From Acanthornis magna (taxonomy: Eukaryota; Chordata; Aves; Passeriformes; Acanthizidae): a stretch of DNA of 64,000 nt. Under the pieces are notes generated by a model. It was not told the DNA's origin, made no database searches, and worked only from the letters and a program-made list of their open reading frames with translations. The stretch is from the NCBI GenBank assembly GCA_036785705.1, contig JAWUZG010000016.1:4588001-4652000 (forward strand), given 5' to 3'. Below, one piece after another: positions 1 to 13,905 of the stretch. The position numbers and the translations under genes were made by a program. Within the stretch, counting starts at the first letter, position 1. Every line of letters starts with the position of its first letter.

Positions 1-111
1 GCCACTGGTGGCTCTGCCTAAGCTCTCTCTGAAGAGAAGCCTTTGAATACTCTGCTGGTTACTCAGCAGCACAGCTAGCCGTGGATTCAATTCAGGATGT
101 CAGGCCACTGA

Positions 112-300
112 CTAAGAAGCTAAAATAGCTGCAAAAGTAGATTGTGACATGTTCCCAAAACCATTCCTTGGGTTGCCCACGCAGGGTTGGGCAAGCAGAG
201 CCAGCAGTGTCTGGTAGCCACTGGGGTTTGCCGAAATGAGGATCTCTTGGCACAGTTCTGCCAGGGCGGCTTTCGTCAGTGCCTCCTCCTCACTCTGCTC
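112..300 (-). other. Possible coding exon, gene not identified
   Basis: After a plausible acceptor (GTGTTGCAG at 309-301), the minus strand stays open to a TAG at 114-112. It encodes a helical, alanine/leucine-rich sequence including EEEALTKAALAELCQE and GYQTLLALLAQP. Third codon positions are strongly G/C, as in bird genes. I do not recognise a family. If real it would be a terminal exon of a minus-strand gene, but no linked exons were found. It could be chance. Confidence 0.25.
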
Positions 301-328
301 CTGCAACACTCATGGAGATTTTCAGGCT

Positions 329-470
329 CACCTGGAGGGCAGCTCTGAGGACAAACAGAGGCTGCACTCTCTGCCAAAGAGGCTGTACAAGGAGGAGAAG
401 TGCAGGGCATCGTGCTTAACCTCTCCATGCTGCTGCCGCCCACAGACCCAAGGAGTGGCCATTCTGCTCT
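329..470 (-). other. Second coding-like block ending in a consensus splice donor
   Basis: The minus strand reads HDALHFSSLYSLFGRECSLC and LSSELPS and then meets CCAG|GTGAGC at about 329/328. It is in the same frame as the block at 112-300, but only 31 bp with in-frame stops separates them, too short for an intron. Unidentified, low confidence. Confidence 0.2.
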
Positions 471-1861
471 CCTGGCAATCAGGGAGGTGTCTGGTCTTGA
501 TTCTGGCATGCATCTGGGAAAGGAAGAAGGTCTAAAGCAGACTGGGGGACTTGCAGTGTCATCTGACTGCAGAAACATATTGCTCCAATGTGTGAGAATC
601 AAAGCTTTCTTAGCTCGACCCTGTGAAAGCGCAGGCTCCCAGTTCTGCAAGCACTTACGTGCCAATTAAACTTCAAGCCCCACTGAATTCCTGGAACTGC
701 TCACAGTTATAAACACATGCATAAGTATTTGCAGGATTAAGGGCTCACCATTCCTCCTTGTATTCGGAGCAAACAGCTGCAGCTGTTTTGAAGTTACCTC
801 TCACAGCTGGGTGCTGGTGCTCCCCCACTGAAGGTTCGAGCCCTCCAGCAGAGCTGGAAAAGTGCCTGTGGGGAAGGCACGCCAAATCACAGACTCTAGC
901 TTGTCCTCGAGAGTTATTTAAGAAACCTCTGCCTCAGTAACCCCCATTATGTTGTCCATGGCCAAGCCTGCTGCAGGTAGTCAACATCTTCTGGAAGAGG
1001 GGCAGAGAAGCCAGAACAGAAGATTGAGGTGGGAGGACAATTACATCTTAAATTATTACAGTAAATTTGGCAAGAGCTCGTCTGCCAGAGCCCTTACTAG
1101 GATTTGGCCTTGGCAGAGCTCTTCAGTGAAACACTAAAGCAGGTCAAAAGTTGAACAAATCAGACCTAATTCTTATGATGATACTCACAAACAAACACCT
1201 TCGTTTGATGTGGATGCTTCAATCAAAAAATTAGCTTTGATCCCTGGATACTTTAGTTATAATGCTGGATAAATCATAAGACTTTTTTTTTCTTTGATTA
1301 AAACTGAATATTTCTGTTAACGTCTGCTGTTTCTCTGCCTGAAAAGAGAAGAGCCATATTTACTCCTGGAGAAAAGCCAAATCTGGAAAATTTAAGTCTG
1401 ACAGAGAAAGTTTGGGGAATTTATGAATAAGCCTGGTGTCTGTCATGGCAAAAAATACATAAGCCAAAAATTGAACTAAACAATAAAAGGTGAGAAATAA
1501 GGCACATATTATTTCAGCAGGTGTTAAACTAATATGAGAAATGGGCTAAATATTTGTCAATAACTGCTCTCACTTGGGCTTTCCAAGGAACCTGAAGGAT
1601 GCTTATCCCTCAACACACAGAGAGAGCCAGTTACAAATCTGTCTGCTTCATTCTACTGCCTGACAGCCACCTGCATAAAATCCACGACAAGTACCATGGG
1701 TCGGTAGTAAATGCAATGTATGGAAGGAAAACACTGGAATATTTCCTAAAGAAGATTTGCCTGGACCATTTAGTCTCCTTTTGTATTTTCCTGATATACT
1801 TAAGCAGTTGCAATGGTGTCCATACCCCTCTCTGGAGATTTCCAGGAAGAAATATCTTCCC

Positions 1862-1935
1862 AGGAGGGTCCTGGATGTCCCATCCCTGGACATGTTCAAG
1901 GCCAGTCTGGACAGTGCAAAAGGCTTTTGAAATAC
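1862..1935 (+). repeat. CR1 LINE fragment (diverged)
   Basis: Contains the CR1 3'-region phrases for a summarised distance, CCATCCCTGGA and TGTTCAAGGCCAG, and then loses similarity. Short and old. Confidence 0.55.
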
Positions 1936-4900
1936 AAAAACCCTGGGCCTGAGCTGATGTGCCTGGGGATAGAGGGCCTATTTGGGGAAATGTGGGTGCA
2001 GGGCACCTACCATGGCACAAGTCCCCTGAGTGCCCAAACACTGTCACCTACACGAGTAAGACCTATAGTGGGACTTTGTTTGTAACCTGTATGTTTACAC
2101 ATCTGATCTGTGCCTGATCTAAGTGTCTAAATATCCTGGAAAATCTGGACTTTAAGATTTTAAATCCCATGGGGTGGTCATAATTTTCCCTACCACCAGA
2201 CTGACTCAACAATCTGACTGTGAAAAGAGCCTGATCCACCTGAAACCTCCCAGCTGGACCAGGGCTTTTGCTGCTGCTGACTTGCCTCTCCCTCAGCCAC
2301 AGACAGAGCCAGCCTCATCCAAACCTCGCAGGAAAAGCAGGAAGCTGTGCTTTCCACTGTGGGATCTCAGGCGCTGCCAGACTCTGCCTGCTGACATTAC
2401 TGGTGGAAGGGCTTTTCTAAGCTCAGCCCTGGGTGAGTTGTTCTGCTTCCCTTTGCCTTTCTCTCTCCTGACAGAGGGAAATCATGGGAAGCGAGAATTA
2501 TTTCTTTAGCTAACCAAGTCAGATCTGATTATTAAATCTGCAATTTTCCATGAGATTGAGGCAAGCGCCTTACTGCCCGCTTCAGCAGGCATTTATATCT
2601 CCCATCAGTGTGATTTCCACGCAGTTTAAGGAGAGAATGGCTGAAATGCGCTTCTCCCTTCTAATTTATGCAAATTCCCTTGGGTTTTTTCCTGCCGTGT
2701 GAAGAGATTTCTGGCTGTTGGGTACAGAGGATTCACAGCCCGGGTAGGGGGAGGGGAAGGACAGGTCTAGAAGAGAAACTGCAGGCTGATATAAGCAGGT
2801 TGGCATCAGGATGCAGATGACCTTCTCTCAGAGTACTGAAGAGCCCAAAATGTTAGGAATTTGTTAGCTAAGACACGTTTTTCCCCCTTGAAAAGCCCTG
2901 CAGTCGTGGGGATAGAATGTGCCTTTCTGTTCTTTAATGTAAGGGGTGAATTTAACCACAGCTTTTGAACTGCACCCTCTTAAAATGCAGAGAAACGAGG
3001 GGACCGTGCTGCTGGCCACCACCAGCCCCACTGTCCGCCCCACATCTCCTGAGTCACTGATGGGGCCTTGGTGATGTCCCAGATGTACCTATGGGGTCAG
3101 GGGACCAAACCCAGGGCCAGTGGGATGCTGTGCCATGAGAACATGCAGCAGGGAAATGAGCTGCTGCTCAGATGGGCTTGGACCTCTGCACAGCGATCAG
3201 CAGAAGGAAGAGCAACCAGCTCAGCTAGAAGCAGAGCTCCCAGGAAGTCCCAATAATTGGAATCTTATTTCATTATTGTTTTCTGACACATTCTCTTCAC
3301 ATTTCAACTTGATGGATGGGGAGTGTAATAATACAACTTCAAGGGGAGCTGATGTTCTGACAAGATCTCATGTGGGTTCATCCAGGGAAGGAAGAGTGAG
3401 TAAAAATAGGCAAGATACAGCTGACAGCTAAAACAGCCCTCTAGGAAGCAACAAAATGCAAAAGTAATGGCAGCCTCACAAAATAACTAGGTATGTCATA
3501 ATTTTGCATTTATCTCTGGTTTTTTTTATTGGCAAGATTTTCACTAGTAAAAATTGAATCTGAGCTTTGTATTCAAGAAAGGAAATGTCTCCATCATATC
3601 CTCTGATGTCACCCCAGAGAGAAGATTAGAAGATTAACTATGTCAGGTGACAGCAATCCAGCAGCGGGGAAAATAATTTTGCACATTCAAAAAGAAAATG
3701 GGGAAGAAATTCCAGCCACCTCTAAAAAATGTGAACCTTACCAGTGATAATTGCTGGCTCACAGAGATAACATTTTATACAAATGTGCAAATATATAGTA
3801 AATAAAATAAGATGATCAAAGGTTCAGAAGAGGATTTATCTTAAAGAAGAAATTAATTGATAGTCTGAATCTCAGTGGCATTTTCATCCCATCTAATTTA
3901 TAAAAGGTTGCATTCTCTGGGAGGGAGTTAGGAAAGGCCACTGCAATAATATGAAGAAACAAAAAAACCTACATTTGAAAACCAAAACTGGCTTCTGAGC
4001 TGTCACAGTTCTTGCTGACAATGACACACTGAGCCAAAATGAGCCTGCCATGGTGCTCGAGTGAGATGCATTTCCACAAGGATGGAGAAAAGGTGACCAC
4101 GACAGCACGAGCCCAGATTTTGGCATCTGCTAACAAACATGAGTGGCTCTTTGCTGCCTGGCTCTGCAGGAGTCACCCAGCACAGGGGACACAGGCCAAA
4201 GCTCTTTTTCCATCAATACATGGTAGATTTTTGTGCTGTAATTACAGCTATTGACAGTTTCACTCTGTTTCAGGTGTTACTGAATAGTTTCCCAGTGAAC
4301 ATAAAAAGCCAAGAGAAATTACATGATTCAGTCTGATCTTGCTGCTTTTCCTTTTAAGGGCACTATTGCTGTTTCTTTTACTCGGTTTAAGTCTTGCACA
4401 GATGAGTGAAGCTGCATTTGCTCTGCACAGATCTGGTAGGAAAAAGTGTCGAGCCCTTAGTGTAAATATTACGGTATCATGTGGTGGGTTTGAGGAGAAG
4501 GTGAGAGTCTTGCAAACCTGATTTGGCAGCTGCAAAAATAGCACTCAGGCAAACAGATGGTCTCTGCAAGGAGGGAAGTCTTTAAAAGATTCACAGATTA
4601 ATGAGCCCTGCCAGGATTTTAGTGTCTCCTACCAAAATTCCTATAAATCAGTCTAACTGGGCAGGGAGGAGGTGGAGACAAGAGGAATCAATAACTTCCC
4701 CAGACAGCTTATATAGCCAAGGTTAGCTGACAAAGGCTTCAGAGCTGGAAAATCTCGAGAGCAATTACAGAGGCACAGTGCCATCCTTCAGGAAGGCAAA
4801 AGCCGCAGCGTTCATCGTGTACTCTCACTGCTCTGGGGACTAATTGCAGCTGCCTGTGATCAGGGATATCAGTTTGGTGATGAAGGAAGGTGAGGTGTCA

Positions 4901-7900
4901 GTCACACTGAATTATTGGCTCATCCTGGGAACTCTGAAATTTCTTTTGAGGGAGTGAAGCATCCTCTGTCCACTGCAGGTCAGAGAGAGGCCACACCTTC
5001 ACCTACCTTTGTTAGATGCAGCCCCAGACAGCGCATAACCAAGGCAGAATATAACCAAGCAGCCAAACACAGTCCTACCTTCAGAAAAATAACATTTCCA
5101 TTCTCATCTCCGAGACCTTCTCCCTGCTCAGTGCTATGTCAAGCATAGCAAGATGCTTTCACCAAGCTGAAAATAGAATGTTAAAGTTGTCACTGGCCAA
5201 GGTTAGCCACAACAGGTAACAAAGAGATCAGACTTTCATACCAAACTTGGAACAGGAGCAAACTATGCTTTTGGGAATGACCAGCAACAGGAACAGAGCA
5301 CCAGAGAGATTTGATCTGATAATTATCCAGCTGATCATCTGTCTAACTGATTTTCTCTAGCAAAGCAACTGCTGTCCCCAGAACACTGAGTGAAGGTCTG
5401 CCATGATAGGAGACAGAACTGATTAAGAAATTGATAATGGAATCAGAGGCAAACAGCAGGAAAAAATATTAATTAGGCTGTCTATGAAGTTGGTAACATG
5501 GTGCACTTTACAATCCACTTTCATTTGCTTTTCTGCAAACATTCGTCACTAGTGTTTGACAGCAAGAATGATCTGGGAGGAGTTTCCATCCTTAGTCACT
5601 TGGAGCTGCCTCCATCTTATAATAAACACAGCCACAATTAACGGAAGTGGTGACCTTCTTGGCAATTTCTGAAAAGAGGACAAGACTCCTTGGGAATAGT
5701 GAATTAAGCAGATTATTACCACTTAAGTAACCTCTGTAAGTCACGTTGTGGGTGAGGCACGTTGCTGGTGTAAAAGGAAAGCTTGCTTGTGACAGCTCAA
5801 ATAGCACGTAAGTAGTTTTTTCACACAGTTCTCATTGAAAACCAGATTAGATTTGGTTTAGGTTTTCTGATATTGACGTTTTTCACTCCAAGCACCTCCA
5901 GCTATCTCATGAAGAAATTCAAGACTGCCTTGGTGTGGTCAGACTCCTAGGTTTGAGGGTGGGAAGCCTGGGCTAAGATGCAGAGCAGGGACTGCAGTTC
6001 CTTGGAGCTGAGCCAGGCAGGGCAGGGAGAGAGACACTGACACTCCTGAAGGGAATCAGAATCCCCCTGCCAGCATGGAGATGGAAAAATCCTGGAAGGG
6101 GGTTATGTGACTTTCCTGGGGTCGTCCTGTGAATCTGTGTCATGGTGGTAGGGGAGCCTGGCCCCTCTCCCACAGGAGGCAAGGGGCAAAGGAAAGAACT
6201 CACAAAATCAATCTATTTGGAGTGCTGCCTGCAAACATGAAAGTCTGGATAATGCTAATTTGCTTAATGTTATCAAAAAGAAAAAGAGAAAAAAAAACCC
6301 TGTATTTCCATTCAATGCTCACAAAAAGTTTAAAAACCTTTATTCTTCGTTATTAAAAATCTGAATGCATAGAAAACTATTTTTGTGGGATGGGCTGGGC
6401 TGTTCTGGCACTGATCTCTTGGGGTTTTGGACGGGTACAGCGGCTGCAGGACTGCTGGAAATGGGGCTTTAAGTATGTGACATCCTTTCACTTACCCAAA
6501 ACCTCTGCCTCAGAGTGCTTAAGGGCTGCAGCTGATCCAGGAGTGCCCTTTGGACACTCGCCAGCCCGGCTGCAGCTGCTGCATCACCACAGAGCTGTGG
6601 CAGCTTTGTGATTTGCTTGGTGTCCACCTGGCTGCTCTCTGGGAAGCTGCAATCACGTCTGCGACTGAAATATCTTACAACCATTCTTGAGATACTCAAC
6701 AGTCCAGCAGCAAGTGCTTCTTTCAATTTATAAGTAAATGTTCCAGCCTGCTCTGGGAGCTGGAGGCATTCAGGAAGTCCAAATCAAACATTTTATGCTT
6801 TAAAATTGTAGGGACAAGCTTCCTTGCAATTTCCTAATTTGATGCATGTAGCTGCTTTTTCTTCTTCCTCTCCAAATCTCATCCAGGGAGAATGTGGGGA
6901 CTGAACTTCCCCCTCTGCCTTTCCTGCATACAGGCACTGTGCCCTCGCTGCAGCGGAGCAGTGAGGCCAATCCCAACATTTTCACATGCAGTTAAACAAA
7001 CCTAAGAACTCTCATCTCAGGGCAGAGCCAGGGTTGTTTCTGCCTCTTGACATTCCCCAGGGCTGCCTCTTGCAGTTCTCAGTGATGCCTCGTCCACACT
7101 GTGCTTTTACTCCCCTTCAGCACAAGCCCAAGCCAATATTTCTGCTTTTTCCCAGATCCATTCCTCATCAATCACTTTATTAATCCACAGAAATGACAGG
7201 AATCAGAAGTAGCAGGTGAATGCTTGCCTCTGGAAATGTGATTTACAGCTAATCAACAGGGCTGGCACATGAAATCATCATTATGTTGTGCAGAAGAGAT
7301 CCAGATGTGCTGAAGGGCCATCCCCAGGCCATCACTGCAGCAGCTAATGTGCACTGCTCAGGGATCCTGGCCTTCTTGAAGTACAGTATCAGTGTGTAGT
7401 TAGTTACATTATATCGCACTATTATACTTAAAATTCCCGAAACCTTGTTAATGACAAGGTGTTAAACTTGCATGGAATAGACCAGAGAAGCCCAAAGGCT
7501 GCAGAGCTGAAAATTATACACCATTTATACTCTTTTCCTTTAATTTAGAAACAGCAGAAGCCTGAGAGAAATCTGTCTTGCAGCAGAGCCCACATCTAAG
7601 GAAATTCCACGTATGGTCAAATGTCAAGTTGTTTCTCTCGCAAAGGGCAATGTGGCAATCGTATTTCCATTGGCAAAGAAGTTTTTTCCCTTTGAGCTGA
7701 GTTTTTCAGTGGGGGAAGGGGAGGGAGAGAAAGCAAAGTGAGCTTTTCCTTTCAGCACACATGCATTCAGAAATCTGGCTGCTCATTTTTAAAAGGTCAC
7801 GGCTCCCTTCTCTGCTCCTCCCTGTGGCACAGCCAGGCCAGCCACACCTTTGCCAGATAAAAGTTAAGCCCTTGGAAAGGCACACGGTGCTTGGCACTGA

Positions 7901-9039
7901 TATAACCAAAACTCTCATCCACCCATCTGGAGGCAAAGTTTGTCCCAGTGCTTTCTTGCCATTTAAATATTGTTTTTCATTGCTGTTTCCTCAAGAAACA
8001 AGATTTGCACAGCCCCTTTGGTAATAAATCCTCACCACACGGCCTAGTTCCAAGCAACAATGAGGTTCACAGGGCGTTAGAATTCCTACAGCTTCCAGAA
8101 AGCATCTGGGACTCTTTAAAGGGGAGAGATTGGACTAGTTAAGGATGCCCGAGGAGAGGCAGGTGGCACTGTGACCCACGGTCAGTGTGTGGCAGGGGTG
8201 GCTATGCAGCACACACAGAGCCCCAGAGCTGCTGTGCTTGTGCCACCCCTGTCCCTGCCAGTGTCACAGCCAGGGTTACATGGACACAGAAGGAAGGTGG
8301 GGGTCCCAAATGGGAGGCTGGGGAGTCAGGCAGTACTGCAGTGGGGTGGCTGGAGGGGCCATGGGGACTGCTGTGATGTTCTGGGGGTGCCAGAGAGTGC
8401 CTGGGGTGTGAAAAAAGAGTCATGGCAGCTAAAACCATGGGGAGAAGCAAGGCAGTGTTCATCAGCACTGCAGTGTTCAGGGTCTGTTCCCATCCCACTG
8501 CCCAGAGATGCCCTGCACCCACAGGGCTGTGCTTGACCTCTAGCCCTGTGGGGCTCAGCCCTTTCAGGAGGAAGCTGAAGACACAGCTCTTGGTTTCTTG
8601 AAGTCTTTATCACCTTCGCCTTCCTCCCTGACCTTCCTGCCTCCACTGTCCCCTTCTTGCACTGCTCAGGGGAGGGAGGCGCAGCTTTCCCAGCTGTGAA
8701 TCCTCCTCCCTGGCCATTTCACTGCTTTGCCAGGTCATCACCAATCTCAGAGGAGAGCCCCGAGCTCTCCCTGCTCTCCTTTCCATTTTCCCTGCTTGCT
8801 GCTATTTATTGCTCTGCGGTATTCGGGGGAGGAATGCAGCCTGTCCCAGGGAAAGGGCTGCTGCCGCCAGCACTCAGCAGGCTAAGTTTAGTTCCTGCCT
8901 CTGCCAGGGATCGCCTCTCTAACACTAATCAAAGATTAGATTTCTCCCTGCCTCAGTTTCCCTCTGCCTGGGGCGGGAGCTGGCTTATACAACGTGTTCA
9001 CACTGCTCCTGTCTCTGCAGCTCCTGCCCTGGCCAAGAT

Positions 9040-9235
9040 CTCGGGGTACATCTATAATCAGTACAGTCATGGTATGTTTTCATTAAAGATCTTATTACAC
9101 TTTTGATATGAAACACAAAAATACTAACTAGAGCTTAATTATAGTTCTTCGCATTATGCTTTATTATTTTGTATGCAGTTCCTTTTAATTAGCTGTAATT
9201 CCCTAACAAATAAAATTACTTTGGGATTACTCTCA
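9040..9235. other. Candidate conserved non-coding element (AT-rich)
   Basis: Non-repetitive AT-rich block dense in TTAAT/TAATTA motifs (CTTAATTATAG, TTTTAATTAGCTGTAATT). It has no open frame and lies between GC-richer segments. Typical of developmental enhancers, but conservation cannot be seen from one genome. Confidence 0.25.
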
Positions 9236-10972
9236 CAGTTCTGGATGTTGATGTGAGGGCTGATGTGGTCGCAGACAATCCATCAGTCTTAGAGCCCTTC
9301 CCGTAGGTTTCCCAGGAAGTCAGTCTTTCGAGGTGCAACCAGAGCTACTCTCTCTGTTTTAGGAATGAAATGACAAGAGTCTATGAGCAAAAAGAGAAGA
9401 AAACCCTCCGTGTATGAGCTGAAGGCTCGGCTTGATGCTGTCTCTTTAAAAAATTGCTCAAATAATACATTAAAAAGCAAACCTCTTCTATCACATACAT
9501 ATTTCATCTGCACCTTGGAACTGTAATTAATGGCACAGGAGGCTTCATTTGACAAGCTGTCCTCAGGGCAGACTTTTTACTTCTATCTACATCAACAGTG
9601 CTCTCTGCTACTGTTTCCCTTGGCAAAACTCCTCAGCTTCCCCCCGCTCCATAGCAGGGAGGCAAGCAGATGTGAGGCTAATCCTCGTTTCTCTCTCCAT
9701 TGATGAATACTTCCCTCAGATACAATAGGACTAAAGAGAATAATTTTTCAAAGATGGAAGAAGACACATGGGGACTCACACAGCAGGAGGTGAAGAGAAA
9801 ACTCCTGTTTGTAAAGCCTGCCTGCTGTGTGAAATGATCAATGCTAATTCAAACTGAATACGATCGAAATGAAACACCAAGGGCCAAATTAGTCCCTGGT
9901 GCAGCACCAGTAACCCAAAGGCAGATGATTTGATTTCACTGAACTCACGCCAGGAGTGAACTTGACCCCCAGCGTTACGTGGCCCCCAACAGTACGGCCA
10001 AGAAACCTGAAATACATCACAGGCATCCAAACAGGGGAGTTCTGGCTGTGGCTGTGTTGAGTTTTCAGTTCTCGAGCACTCTTATCCCTGACAACTATTT
10101 CTGGTGGCCATTTACCCCATGCTCTTCATAGCAGTGATGGTCATTTACCTTTGTCTATGAAAAGGTTGCAGAGGCTCTCCAAAAATATGAGGAACAAATC
10201 AGCAATTAGGTTTATGCGCTTACCAAATAACCAATTCAAGTGGGTCAGGAAAAAAAAAAGGGAACAAGAAGTGTTAACCTTTCTGGAAGATCTGCCTGGT
10301 GAAACACATGCTCATACGATGTGTATTGAATCCATCACAAAGCAAGTCAGCCTGCAGCAGGATGGAGATGCACTGACATTAACTCTGGAAAGAACTGAGG
10401 TGGTATGAACCATGGGATCCCAAGGGCTTTCAGACACTGAATTATGGATCTCAGGCTATGAGCAGGAAAGAACTTAGGTTTTGCTTTTCCACTTGTTTTT
10501 GTGACAGGTAGAAGCTGAGGCTGCTGACCCTGGTTTCTCTGTCTGAGGGCCGTGCAGTGCTGCAGTGGTACCCAGCAGCTCTCTGCAGGGACACGTGCCA
10601 TCATGGCAGGGACCATTTCCAGGCTCAGCCCAGCCTATTTGCACAGACTCTTCTCCTGCTTGTCCAGGCCTGGGCAGACACCCAGCACCTGGACAAGGAA
10701 GAATTGAGCTCAGTGGGAGATTTGCCACCAGCTCTCAGGGTACCAGGCCAATACTCAATAGTGTGTAATACTTACAGCCTGGTTAGAGACCCTGTACATT
10801 CCCCTGAGCATTTTTAATACCCAAAAGTAGAATTTCATGTTTGGTGTTCTGGCTCTAGGGTTTATCCTGCTGATTATCTGCATTTGCATTGTATTGAGCT
10901 ATTTCATCTAGAATCTGGCAATAGCTAGCACTGCTATCTCTTCTCACCAGTGATTCAGATACATACATACAT

Positions 10973-11096
10973 TGCCAGGTTGGATGGGGCCCTGAACAAT
11001 CTGGTCTACTGAAAGGTGTCCTTGCCCATGGCAGGGGGATTGGAACTAGATGATCTTTAAGGTCTCTTCCAACTCTAACCATTCTGTAATTCTATA
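10973..11096 (+). repeat. CR1 LINE 3' end
   Basis: Contains CCAGGTTGGATGGGGCCCTG, GGTGTCCTTGCCCATGGCAG, GGAACTAGATGATCTTTAAG and the terminal ATTCTGTAATTCTAT octamer-like repeat. A typical 5'-truncated avian CR1 tail. Confidence 0.95.
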
Positions 11097-12994
11097 AAAT
11101 CTCAGACGTGGGATGGCTCCGCAACCTCAAACTCTTGGATGAGATTTTATGAAACCATAGCTAAAACTTGGCTTTCTATCTGGCTTTCTTTCTAGATTGC
11201 ATCTGGGTTTAATTTGGCTTTTGGATCTTCCAAAGAAGGATTTAATTCTTTTGGGTAATTTATCCACACCTTGCTATCCGCTACCTACCTGTCTCTTACT
11301 ATATAATTCAATACTGCAAAATACTGCTTCAAGCTCATATCTATAGCCCTAGAAATAGTTCTTTTGAGTAGCATCATTGATTTTGTCAGTACTAAATGCT
11401 GCAAGATAAAAAACACACAAGAATGAGGGAAACTATATAACTTTGAAATTTTGGGACTCATATAGGTACTTGATGTGTCCAAAATTACTCTCAAAGCACA
11501 GGCACCAATACAACTCCATGGTGAGCTGACACAGGTTATTAACTCAGTGATGAAGAGCACATAAAGGAGGCAGACACATCAATATCGGTCCCTTGCATGG
11601 TGCACAGAGGGAGAGGCCCCTCGGGCTGGGGTAGAGCCTTGAGAGAGCCCCACCACTGCCATTGCCTTCTCAGACATGGCACCACTGAGTGATTTAGGCA
11701 CTGTGTCTGCTTCTGAGGGGACCAGAGGTGCTCATACCCTGAAGCAAGCTGCACGCTGCAGGCCTGGAGGGAGCTGGAAAGAAAGCCCTGCCAAACCAGG
11801 TCCTATTGCCTTGACTGGCTCCTAGAGGGTGAGGCATCATTTTGCAACCATGCACGAGGATTTGGGTATCTCTGTGAGTGCAGTGTCACCTGGAGAGTCA
11901 CCAATGGCTTTTGAGGATGACAGGGAAGAGGAAAGGCTGGGACACACGTACCTGGCGGCAGCATGGCCCCAGGTGACCTCCTGGAACACGTTCACCCAAA
12001 AATGCTGCAGCCCAGGCTGCTGAAACGGCAGGATAGCAGCTGGATCTGCTCGTTTGGAGGGTGCAATGATGGTGCCTGTGGATCTGGTGACATGGCTCGC
12101 TCTCTCCGCATGGGCAGGGGGTTTCTCCCCCCACTCCTCCTAACTGCACTCACCCAACCGTGTCATACACCACCACCCACTCCTGCTCAGTCCCTCTCTC
12201 ACCTGCTGGAAAAGAACAGCAACACCAGTGTGATTAAAGATAACGAGCTGCTGATTAGCACTGGAAAACACAACTGAAAACATTTCATTTCAATTGCCTT
12301 TCTTGTGGAGTTAATTAATATAAAACACAAAGCCTCTCAGCTGTATTACTATGCCTGCTCGGCACAAAGCACTTCAACTGAACAGGTTTGCAATTAATAT
12401 TTGCGTTGACTTGCACCTTCCATTAGCATGAGAAAAGAGACTAATAGCACCTTCCAGATGATTCCTGGTGATGTAGCCACTCTTTGGGCTATTACCCACT
12501 TGCTGTGGGGATGCTTGAGCTGCAGGGAAGGTGCAACACAGCCTTTCTTCCACGAGCACCAGACTTCCTGAAGAAGCCATGCTAGGGAGAAATATCCACG
12601 GACCACCTGCTCCACGGTATTAAAATTTGGCTTTATACAGTGCTTTAATGTCTGTCAGCTGCTTGAAGAGGCAGCGTTCAGGTGGTCGGTGAAAACTTTG
12701 GCTGTAACATTAGGGAGAGTATTTTTGACCCCAAACTGATGGTTTGGAAAGTTCAGGGCCATGTTTTAGTCCAAGCTGCAAGCAGCAAGGCCATGAAAGC
12801 AGAAATAAATGTTCATATTTGTTAGGTGACCCTATATGTGCTCCAGGTTTACAAATCGCTTGCAAACCCTGTGGACATATCTGACTGCCCTCTCCTGGAA
12901 CATCATGGAGTTGCTATTGCATTCTTCCCACCAGCTGAACATTAGACCTATGGAAATGACATTTTTGGCTGTTTTAGAGTTATACAATGTATGG

Positions 12995-13095
12995 AACATG
13001 TATATAACACATACACATATATACTATGTATATAGCATATAAATTTAAATTATTTATATATATGCGTGTAACATATACTGGCATACATATGTATG
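12995..13095. repeat. AT-rich imperfect TA/CATA low-complexity tract
   Basis: Interrupted TATA, CACATA and TATG runs over about 100 bp. Confidence 0.85.
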
Positions 13096-13689
13096 AACCA
13101 AAGGCATAAATATGTGAATTTTCTGCAAATCTAAGAGCATGGTTTACTGATTTACTTCTCCATGCAACAGTTCATAGGTTGATGAACTTTTTACTGTTCT
13201 TTTTACGGCTACCAATAGTATCATCGTGCTAGATTTACTGAAAAACATTTTAGTAACTGGTGCAAGTCCAGCCATCTCTAAGCTACATTCCCTCTCTCAC
13301 CTATACATTACATTAATCATAGTAATGACTGAGTATGAATCAAGGATACACATAGATTTATTGTGCATTTTCAAATTGACACCTATTTTTAGCAGTTTCA
13401 GCAAAATCATATGTAGTATCTGACTCTCTGTAAAGAATGAAGAAATTAATACAAGGGGCTTTAACAAATAGCAAATTTCATGTTTTTATAAATGCTAATT
13501 ACTTGGAGAAGATTGTACTAATTTCTGTCTAAATTCACTTTTAAGGATTTCCTTATAACTAGACCAGGTTGCTCAAAGCCCCATCCAAACACCTGTGGAG
13601 CAGAAAGGTCAGGTTTACACCTCACATGAAAATATCTGGCCTTGTTTTTATTACTGTATTAAAATGCTTAATTTGTCTCCAGTGTGGGA

Positions 13690-13905
13690 GAGAGGATGTG
13701 TAGTTAATCATTTACGAGGCTCATTAGGTTTGCCCCATATTCGGTATTACATTGGCTGAGGTCTTTCGGCACCTGGAATTGTCTTGCAACATCTTCTGCA
13801 AACAGATTGACACCTCTCAGTAGCACGGGGTGAAGCAATAAAACCAATCAAATTCATTATCCCTCCTTTATGTTGGTACTACTCCATTAATTTTAACAGC
13901 CTCCC
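13690..13905. other. Candidate conserved non-coding element
   Basis: Complex, non-repetitive sequence with TTAATCATTTACGAGG, AATAAAACCAATCAAATTC (a CCAAT/PBX-like core) and CCATTAATTTTAAC. No coding potential. Judged only by texture. Confidence 0.22.
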
